Assembly (NCBI GenBank): GCA_000751555.1
Contig: CCEZ01000007.1
Coordinates: forward strand, 124,001 to 188,000
Source of the DNA: Anaerosalibacter massiliensis
Lineage (GTDB): Bacteria > Bacillota > Clostridia > Tissierellales > Sporanaerobacteraceae
DNA length: 64,000 bases
Reading direction: 5' to 3'
The position numbers were made by a program, and so were the translations under genes. Position 1 is the first letter of the stretch. The number at the start of each line of letters is the position of its first letter. The notes below the pieces were generated by a model. It was not told where the DNA came from. It worked only from the letters and a program-made list of their open reading frames with translations, and searched no databases. Below, one piece after another: positions 53,990-64,000 of this stretch.

Positions 53990-54076
53990 TCTTTTAATAT
54001 AGTGTAAGGCCTCGAAGTTTAAAATAATAGACTTAGAACTTTCTTTCAATATAATGCCAGTTTCCGCAAATAGAAA
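53990..54076. repeat. Degraded end of the family I/II composite
   Basis: ATAGTGTAAGGCCTCGAAGT and ATAATGCCAGTTTCCGCAAATAG resemble the edge of the composite repeat at 42740-42930 and the left end of family II, but no full palindrome remains. The rest of 53870-54126 is AT-rich and holds the spoIID terminator. Confidence 0.65.
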
Positions 54077-54078
54077 TA

Positions 54079-54119
54079 AAAAAAGAACCATTCTTTTATT
54101 TCAGAATGATTCTTTCTTA
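54079..54119 (-). terminator. Terminator of spoIID
   Basis: AGAACCATTCT and AGAATGATTCT pair (with one G-T) around an 8-base loop; the reverse strand continues TTTTTTTATT. Confidence 0.85.
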
Positions 54120-54126
54120 ATCTTCT

Positions 54127-55149
54127 TTAATCTTTTTTATATTTTCTTACATCCACACCAGTATAATAGTGCTTCAATATATCTTTATATTTTTTCCCTT
54201 TTTTAGCCATACCATTGGCTCCCCATTGGCTCATACCTACTCCATGACCATAGCCAATAGTTTCTATATCAATCATATTTGACTTTGGATTATATATTAT
54301 TTTAAAATTAGTTGAATTTAAATTGAAAATTTCTCTAATTTCACTACCATTAACTACTTGACCATCTATCATTATCTTCTTTACTCTACCACTTTCTGAT
54401 CTCTCTACTAATTTAATCTTTTCAGGAAAATTATCCTTTTTAATATTTACACTAGGATATTTTGTCTTCATTTTTTTTATAAAGTCATCTGCAGTAAAAG
54501 TGGCTACATCTTTAAATTTTGGCGCTCCTTCCTCATAGGGACTTGATACTGATTTTAAATAAGGGCTTTCACTAGCAAAAACATCTTTTGCATCTTCTGT
54601 CATACCACCACTAGTTGAATGATAGAGAGGTTCTACAATTTCATCTTCATAATATACTACCTCTCCAGCAGTACTTTCTACAGCCTCTTCAATTTTAGAC
54701 CAGTATTTATTAATCCACTTTTTAGAATGAACTTCCTCCAACTCTTTTATAGAAAGAAAAGCTTGACAGTGAACTCCAGTACAAAGGGGAGCTTGAGAAT
54801 GGTCAGGATGTCCCTCATCAAACTTGTTCATTTTATGAAGGGCATAGGTCCTGCTAGCTACTGCTTGAGCCTTTAGTGCTTCCGTATGAAACTCTCCTGG
54901 CATTTCAGCTGCTACCACTCCTTTTACATAATCCTCAAGAGAAAGCTTTATAACTTCTTGAGTTCTAGTATCATATACCTTTATGTATCCATCAAACTCC
55001 TCTTTCTTTGCCTTCTTCTCATCTTTTTTAATTTCTTTTATTTTTATTTTGTTTTCAAGAGAAATAAACTTAGAAGTTTTTACAAGTACAGTTGGAAGAA
55101 CAATAGTTATTATCAATATAAATCCTATATATATCCATAGTTTTTTCAT
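54127..55149 (-). CDS. spoIID: Stage II sporulation protein D
   Basis: About 340 residues with an N-terminal membrane anchor and the SpoIID/LytB domain: VAAEMPGEFHTEALKAQAVA, STSGGMTEDAKDVF and GYGHGVGMSQWGANGMAKKG. SpoIID is a lytic transglycosylase for engulfment. I chose the ATG at 55149, with GGGGGAG close upstream, over 55182. Confidence 0.95.
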   Translation of the reverse strand: MKKLWIYIGFILIITIVLPTVLVKTSKFISLENKIKIKEIKKDEKKAKKEEFDGYIKVYDTRTQEVIKLSLEDYVKGVVAAEMPGEFHTEALKAQAVASRTYALHKMNKFDEGHPDHSQAPLCTGVHCQAFLSIKELEEVHSKKWINKYWSKIEEAVESTAGEVVYYEDEIVEPLYHSTSGGMTEDAKDVFASESPYLKSVSSPYEEGAPKFKDVATFTADDFIKKMKTKYPSVNIKKDNFPEKIKLVERSESGRVKKIMIDGQVVNGSEIREIFNLNSTNFKIIYNPKSNMIDIETIGYGHGVGMSQWGANGMAKKGKKYKDILKHYYTGVDVRKYKKD

Positions 55150-55228
55150 CTTCTCCCCCTCTTTTATCCAATGTTTAGTCATACTAATCTAATTACATTG
55201 TATGCAGTGGGAAAAGATAGTATGTTAA

Positions 55229-56482
55229 TTATTCTGTTCTATAAATTTTAGCTCCTAATTTAGTTAATTTCTTTTCTATACCATCATAACCTCTGTCTAT
55301 ATGGTACACATGGTCAATAGTAGTTTGTCCCTCAGCTATAAGACCAGCTAGAATAAGTGCTGCTCCTGCTCTCAAATCTGTAGCTTTAACTGGAGCACCT
55401 GTTAATGAATCTACACCTTGAATTATAGAACTTCTACCATCGATCTTAATATCTGCACCCATTCTCTTAAGTTCATCTACATGCATAAATCTATTTTCAA
55501 ATACGGTCTCAATTACAACACTAGTCCCCTTACTTACACTCATAAGACTCATAAATTGAGCTTGCATATCTGTAGGAAATCCTGGATAAGGTAAAGTTTT
55601 CACATCTACAGCATTACGGCTGTCTACGCCTATAACTCTTAACTTATCTCCATTTTCCCATATTTCACATCCAGTTTCTCTAAGTTTTGCAATAACTGGT
55701 TTAATATGGCTTGTAATAACATTTTCAATTATTATATCTCCACCAGTAATAGCACTGGCTACCATATAAGTACCTGCTTCAATCCTATCAGGAATTACTG
55801 AGTGAATAGCTCCTCCTAATCTTTCTACTCCATTAATTCTAATACTGCTAGTTCCAGCTCCTTTGATATCTGCACCTAATTTACTTAAGAAATTAGCTAA
55901 GTCAACTATCTCTGGTTCCATAGCAGCATTGTCAATTATTGTTTCACCCTCTGCTAAAACAGCTGCCATCATTATATTTTCTGTTGCACCTACACTAGGA
56001 AAATCAAGATATATTCTATCTCCTATTAATTTATCTGCATAGGCTTCTATATTGCCATGATCTACATCTGTCTCTGCTCCTAAGGCTTTAAATCCTTTTA
56101 AATGCAAATCTATAGGTCTAGTGCCTATAGCACAGCCACCAGGGAGAGAAGTCTTAGCTTTTCCTAAGCGGGTTAAAAGAGGTCCCATAACCAAAAAAGA
56201 AGCCCGCATTTTGCTCATTAACTCATAGGGAGTCTCATGTTTATTTAAATTTGCAGAATTTATCTTTATTTTCCCATTTTCATATCTTTCTACTTCTGAT
56301 CCTAAAGATGCTAACACCTCACATATAACATCTACATCCCTTAAACTTGGTACATCTTCTAAAACAATATCTTCTGTGCCTAATAGAGAAGCCGCAAGAA
56401 TTGGCAAAGCTGAATTTTTTGCTCCGCTAACCCTAACCGTTCCTTTTAATGGAGGGCTCTTCTCTACCACAATTTTACTCAA
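55229..56482 (-). CDS. murA: UDP-N-acetylglucosamine 1-carboxyvinyltransferase
   Basis: A 417-residue enzyme with the catalytic loop [18 protein letters not shown], containing the PEP-binding, fosfomycin-sensitive cysteine. Other motifs are [14 protein letters not shown] and [15 protein letters not shown]. It makes the first committed step of peptidoglycan synthesis. It lies between ywmB and spoIID, the arrangement seen in Bacillus and Clostridia. Confidence 0.97.
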   Translation of the reverse strand: MSKIVVEKSPPLKGTVRVSGAKNSALPILAASLLGTEDIVLEDVPSLRDVDVICEVLASLGSEVERYENGKIKINSANLNKHETPYELMSKMRASFLVMGPLLTRLGKAKTSLPGGCAIGTRPIDLHLKGFKALGAETDVDHGNIEAYADKLIGDRIYLDFPSVGATENIMMAAVLAEGETIIDNAAMEPEIVDLANFLSKLGADIKGAGTSSIRINGVERLGGAIHSVIPDRIEAGTYMVASAITGGDIIIENVITSHIKPVIAKLRETGCEIWENGDKLRVIGVDSRNAVDVKTLPYPGFPTDMQAQFMSLMSVSKGTSVVIETVFENRFMHVDELKRMGADIKIDGRSSIIQGVDSLTGAPVKATDLRAGAALILAGLIAEGQTTIDHVYHIDRGYDGIEKKLTKLGAKIYRTE

Positions 56483-56502
56483 ATAAATCCCCTCCTAGTC
56501 CT

Positions 56503-57261
56503 TTAATAACTAATTGTAATAATTGGTGTGCCAATCCACACACAAGTCTTATCTTCATATTCATTATACCTTATTGCTAAATTATAATTCATCTTTTTAT
56601 TACCTGAGTATATATAATTTTTAAATATTGGAGTATAAGCTGTAATACTTACTAAATTTTCCTCATCATAATTGTCTACTATAACACCATTTACCCTTTT
56701 AATTGCTTTTATAATCTTTTTATTTATATCACTCCTATCCAATTTTCCTTTAAATCCTCCTACAATGCAAGTGGTAATTTCTGCTTGTATTCCATATTGA
56801 GCAAATATATCTTGCGTATTCTCCATTATATCATTAATTTGACCATTTTTCTCCCTTTTAACTAAATTTACAAAAATAGTAGTTTCACCCTCATCCTTAT
56901 TCTTAAGTCTATAAGACGATATAGTTATATCTATTAGGTCCTCTGTACTATTTTTAGCATTATACTGTATAAATCCTTCTTTTTCTATAATTTCACCTGT
57001 AATATCTTCTAATATACCTAGTTTTTCTCCTAATTCCTCTCCTAAAAGGACTATTTCTTCTTTGGAAATAAATTCATCCTTATATTTTCCACTGCAATGA
57101 ATATCCAATTCTATAAAATCTGCCCCCATATTCTCAATAGAATCCATCAATATATTTTCTTGATAATTATAACCTTGTAAATTATCTTGACTGAAACTAA
57201 AATTTGTTAAAACTAAAGATATTATAATTCCTAAAAAAGTAATATTTCTAAACCATTTCAT
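56503..57261 (-). CDS. ywmB: YwmB family secreted protein
   Basis: About 252 residues with a signal peptide (MKWFRNITFLGIIISLVLTN) and the YwmB-type core (DLIDITISSYRLKNKDEGET, ITTCIVGGFKGKLDRSDINK). It lies upstream of murA and spoIID as usual; the role is unknown, probably in the spore envelope. I chose the ATG at 57261, which has TGGAGG upstream. Confidence 0.88.
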   Translation of the reverse strand: MKWFRNITFLGIIISLVLTNFSFSQDNLQGYNYQENILMDSIENMGADFIELDIHCSGKYKDEFISKEEIVLLGEELGEKLGILEDITGEIIEKEGFIQYNAKNSTEDLIDITISSYRLKNKDEGETTIFVNLVKREKNGQINDIMENTQDIFAQYGIQAEITTCIVGGFKGKLDRSDINKKIIKAIKRVNGVIVDNYDEENLVSITAYTPIFKNYIYSGNKKMNYNLAIRYNEYEDKTCVWIGTPIITISY

Positions 57262-57340
57262 ATTTATAACCTCCATATATAAATTGGAGGAAAAGGTATA
57301 TATGTAAAAATGTAAAGGGGGACAAAACATTTTTACACTA

Positions 57341-57392
57341 AAAAAGCACCCTTTCCTCATGGTATGAGTATTGCCATGACAGGGTACTTTTT
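57341..57392 (-). terminator. Terminator of the atp operon
   Basis: AAAAAGCACCCT and AGGGTACTTTTT pair, and inner CATGG/CCATG arms add pairs. It lies just after atpC. Confidence 0.85.
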
Positions 57393-57400
57393 ATACATTA

Positions 57401-57829
57401 CTACTCAATATTTTTTGTGCTATCTATATTTTTCATTTTCGCTACATCAAGCCTATTTAATGCCCTTCTTAAGGCTAATTCTGCTCTTTTTGTATCTATT
57501 CCACTAGGCTTTTCTTTAAGCCTTTTCTCAGCTCTTTTCTTAGCTTCTTCAGCCCTTTTTATATCTATTTCCTCAGGCCATTCTGCAGAATCTGATATAA
57601 TTGTTGTTTTTTCTTTTGAAACTTTAATATATCCACTGCAAAGAGCTGCTACTTTTTCTTTTCCATCTATTATTATTCTGACCTTACCTATTTTCAATGG
57701 TGTAACTAATGGGGCTCTGTTTTTAAGTACTGCTAAGTCTCCATCAACTCCCCTTACTATAACTGATTCTACTTCACCAGAAAAAAACATTCTATCAGGA
57801 GTTACAATTTCAAGAGGAAAATTAGTCAT
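57401..57829 (-). CDS. atpC: ATP synthase epsilon subunit
   Basis: A 142-residue protein with the N-terminal beta-sandwich (LEIVTPDRMFFSGEVESVIV, GDLAVLKNRAPLVTPL) and two C-terminal helices (KRAEEAKKRAEKRLKEKPSG) that can regulate rotation. It overlaps nothing and ends the operon. Confidence 0.97.
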   Translation of the reverse strand: MTNFPLEIVTPDRMFFSGEVESVIVRGVDGDLAVLKNRAPLVTPLKIGKVRIIIDGKEKVAALCSGYIKVSKEKTTIISDSAEWPEEIDIKRAEEAKKRAEKRLKEKPSGIDTKRAELALRRALNRLDVAKMKNIDSTKNIE

Positions 57830-57830
57830 A

Positions 57831-60112
<2,282 letters not shown>

Positions 60113-60126
60113 CCCCTAATAGGGAA

Positions 60127-61653
<1,527 letters not shown>

Positions 61654-62196
61654 TTATACTTTCATACTTTTTAAGTTCTTCTGAATAGACTCTAGCTGTC
61701 CTTTCACAGTTCCATCTATTATTTTATTTTGAATTTTAAGCATTACTCCACCAACAACTTTATTATCTACTATATTTTTTAGTACTATATTTTTTCCTAA
61801 TTTATTTGAAAGTATGGTCTTAAGTTTATCTTCAGCTTTTCTATTCATTGGAACAGCAGTTATTGCCGTTACCTCCAATATGTTTTTCTCTTCATTGTAT
61901 AATTGATGGTAGTAACTATCTATTTCATTAATATATCTTTCTCTTCTTTTATCAATAACAATATATAAGAAATTCAACATTTCTTGAGAAATACTTTCTT
62001 TAAATAGTTTATTTACTAAATCTTTTTTCTCATCCTTAGTAATCTTAGGATGACTTAAAACCACACCAAGTTCAGGATCATTTTCAAGAACTCTTCCTAT
62101 AAAACTTACTTCTTTCTCAAATTCTTCAACTTTATCCAACTCTAACCCAGTTTCAAAAAGAGCCAATGCATAGCGTTTCCCAACTAATTTTGCCAT
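61654..62196 (-). CDS. atpH: ATP synthase delta subunit
   Basis: A 180-residue stator subunit: VGKRYALALFETGLELDKVE and the C-terminal GGVMLKIQNKIIDGTVKGQL. Its first codons overlap the end of atpF by 13 bases. Confidence 0.96.
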   Translation of the reverse strand: MAKLVGKRYALALFETGLELDKVEEFEKEVSFIGRVLENDPELGVVLSHPKITKDEKKDLVNKLFKESISQEMLNFLYIVIDKRRERYINEIDSYYHQLYNEEKNILEVTAITAVPMNRKAEDKLKTILSNKLGKNIVLKNIVDNKVVGGVMLKIQNKIIDGTVKGQLESIQKNLKSMKV

Positions 62197-62696
62197 TTAT
62201 CCATCCCTACCTCATCTATAAACTTGTCAATTAAGTCATTTTGTAGGTTTGTGTCTAGTTCTTCATCAATAACCTTTGAAGCTATAAGAATTGCCATATC
62301 TCCTGCTTGAACCTTTATTTCATCTAATGCTTTTTCTTTTTCTCTTTCTATTTCTTTTCTGGCTCTTTCAATAATTCCATCAGCTTCTACTTTTGCCTCT
62401 TTTATTATATCCTCTTTTATTTCCTCTCCACGTTTTCGTGCAGATTCTATTATTTCCTGCCCTTCAGCTTTAGCTTCATTTATACTAATTTCATATTGAG
62501 TTTTAAGCTCTAATGCTTCTCCCTTTAAAGATTTTGCATCATCTATATCATTTTGAATCTTATTTTGTCTTTCATTCATATATTTTGAAACAGGTTCATG
62601 CAAAAAATGCTTTAATATAAAAAATAGTATCACTGTGGCTATAAGTTGTAATATCATTGAAGATAGCTTAGGTATTACATTTACAACAAATTCCAT
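62184..62696 (-). CDS. atpF: ATP synthase b subunit
   Basis: A 170-residue protein with one N-terminal helix (ILQLIATVILFFILKHFLHE), then a long charged coiled coil (KAEGQEIIESARKRGEEIKE). It is the peripheral stalk. Confidence 0.96.
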   Translation of the reverse strand: MEFVVNVIPKLSSMILQLIATVILFFILKHFLHEPVSKYMNERQNKIQNDIDDAKSLKGEALELKTQYEISINEAKAEGQEIIESARKRGEEIKEDIIKEAKVEADGIIERARKEIEREKEKALDEIKVQAGDMAILIASKVIDEELDTNLQNDLIDKFIDEVGMDKWQN

Positions 62697-62730
62697 AAAC
62701 TGAACCTCCCTTTTATCGGGTATATTCTAA

Positions 62731-62750
62731 GAGATGGGAATCCCCATCTC
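62731..62750. promoter_or_regulatory. Hairpin between atpE and atpF
   Basis: GAGATGGG-AATC-CCCATCTC is a perfect 8-bp stem, likely an mRNA stability or processing element that raises c-subunit yield. Confidence 0.65.
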
Positions 62751-62753
62751 CAA

Positions 62754-63065
<312 letters not shown>

Positions 63066-63075
63066 CTAAAACAAT

Positions 63076-63747
63076 TTAATCCATTGCTCCACCTATAAAA
63101 ATCATAGTAAGCATGGAAAAAATAAAGGTTTGTAACACACCTGAAAATACATCAAAGTATGCATGTAAAATTGGTGTAAAAATTGGAGCCAAATAGCCTA
63201 ATGCACTATATAAAAGCCCCATTATAATAACTCCACTTAAAATATTTCCAAATAAACGAAATGATAGGGATATTGGATTTGCCAACTCCCCAAGTATATT
63301 TAATGGGGTAAGAAATGCCATAGGCTCAGTAAAGTTTTTAAAATATCCTAAAAATCCTGAAGTTTTAAAGCTATAATACTGAGTCAAAAAGAAAGTCATT
63401 AGAGCTAATGTGAAAGTCACGCTATAATCAGACGTTGGAGGAGTAAATCCTACAAGTCCAAATAAATTAGCTATTAAAAGAAACATAACTAATGTTAAAA
63501 TATATGGTGCAAAGAAAATTTTATCTGGTCCCATAGTACTTTTCACTAATCCATCTACTTTTTCTACTAATACTTCTACTACATTTAAAAATGCTGAGGG
63601 CTTCTCATCTGTGCTTGCCTTTTTTATTTTATTATTTACTATTAAGGCAAATATTGTTAAGATTATTAAAACTATCCAAGAATTTACTACAGTATCAGGT
63701 ATAAATATTTCTTTTCCAAATAGATTTGTCTCTATATTTATTTCCAA
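63076..63747 (-). CDS. atpB: ATP synthase a subunit
   Basis: A 223-residue membrane subunit with LGELANPISLSFRLFGNILS, the conserved arginine helix, and VFSGVLQTFIFSMLTMIFIG. It forms the ion half-channels. Confidence 0.97.
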   Translation of the reverse strand: MEINIETNLFGKEIFIPDTVVNSWIVLIILTIFALIVNNKIKKASTDEKPSAFLNVVEVLVEKVDGLVKSTMGPDKIFFAPYILTLVMFLLIANLFGLVGFTPPTSDYSVTFTLALMTFFLTQYYSFKTSGFLGYFKNFTEPMAFLTPLNILGELANPISLSFRLFGNILSGVIIMGLLYSALGYLAPIFTPILHAYFDVFSGVLQTFIFSMLTMIFIGGAMD

Positions 63748-63769
63748 GTTCCTCCCTCCTTCCTCAGTT

Positions 63770-64000
63770 TTATTTTTTATTAAGCTTCCTTCTATTTCTT
63801 ACCTTTATAGTATCATAAACTGCACTGGAAAGTATAACTATCTTTATCATAAAAAGCCCTAAAGCTGTAGTAACAAAACTTAAGTAGTCCGCTAATGCTG
63901 CCACAGACAAAACTACAAAATAGATAAGATATCTAATAAAATAATTCCTTACTGAATAACCATATGCACTCTTAGAGTCCATTTGAACTGCCTTGTTTAT
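63770..64000 (-). CDS. atpI: ATP synthase subunit I (AtpI), N-terminus outside window
   Basis: The frame is open to the window edge and ends at 63770. The visible part has two helices (YLIYFVVLSVAALADYLSFV, ALGLFMIKIVILSSAVYDTI) and a basic tail. An internal ATG at 63982 is possible, but the reading frame continues above it (INKAVQ), so the gene is probably partial here. Confidence 0.85.
   Translation of the reverse strand: MNKAVQMDSKSAYGYSVRNYFIRYLIYFVVLSVAALADYLSFVTTALGLFMIKIVILSSAVYDTIKVRNRRKLNKK

Overview
The window is chromosomal DNA of an AT-rich, endospore-forming, flagellated, anaerobic Firmicute. The evidence is SpoIIID, SpoIIQ-like, SpoIID and YwmB genes beside Mbl and MurA, a large flagellar locus with CsrA/FliW/FlgM, PerR plus rubrerythrin, a Sec-type peroxiredoxin and an F-ATP synthase whose c subunit carries sodium-binding residues. 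The gene content resembles Clostridia, perhaps Tissierellia, but no marker gene here fixes the genus.

Layout. 1-1.1 kb: end of a flagellar operon (fliD, flaG). 1.1-13.6 kb: housekeeping and metabolic singletons (TVP38-type and ArAE-type membrane proteins, M3 and S9 peptidases, PerR-rubrerythrin, cobalamin adenosyltransferase, MBL hydrolase). 13.6-20.7 kb: an ascorbate-type PTS with a SIS-domain protein, a LysO-type exporter, and decayed ferredoxin-like and LPXTG surface-protein remnants. 20.9-29 kb: NAD synthase-like enzyme, FMN-dependent alpha-hydroxyacid oxidoreductase, small membrane proteins, ATP-grasp enzyme, a broken ABC transporter gene and a peroxiredoxin with TGA at the catalytic codon. 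29-33 kb: a PTS-NamZ operon for amino-sugar or peptidoglycan scavenging, followed by a degenerate second EIIC end. 33.3-42.6 kb: csrA-fliW-flgL-flgK-flgK2-flgN-flgM-yvyF-comF-recD2. 43.4-45.4 kb: a compact operon of sigma factor, DUF1659, DUF2922, YvrJ and a ComK-like protein. 45.5-49.2 kb: metK under a SAM-I riboswitch, a COG2426 membrane protein, tRNA-Pro and a TtcA-like protein. 49.2-57.3 kb: flgJ/flgG/flgF, mbl, spoIIID, spoIIQ-like, spoIID, murA, ywmB. 57.4-64 kb: the atp operon in reverse, with atpI running off the right edge.

Non-coding structure stands out. Two distinct families of roughly 190-225 nt imperfect palindromes lie in intergenic gaps. At two unrelated loci one member of each family sits side by side, inside a composite bounded by terminal inverted repeats; a third locus has a single copy and a fourth a degraded piece. 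Three sigma-D-type promoters drive flagellar units, which fits the anti-sigma factor FlgM encoded here. Several genes are decaying: two independent genes have an in-frame TAA where CAA (Gln) would be plausible, and surface-protein, PTS and ferredoxin-like genes survive only as fragments.
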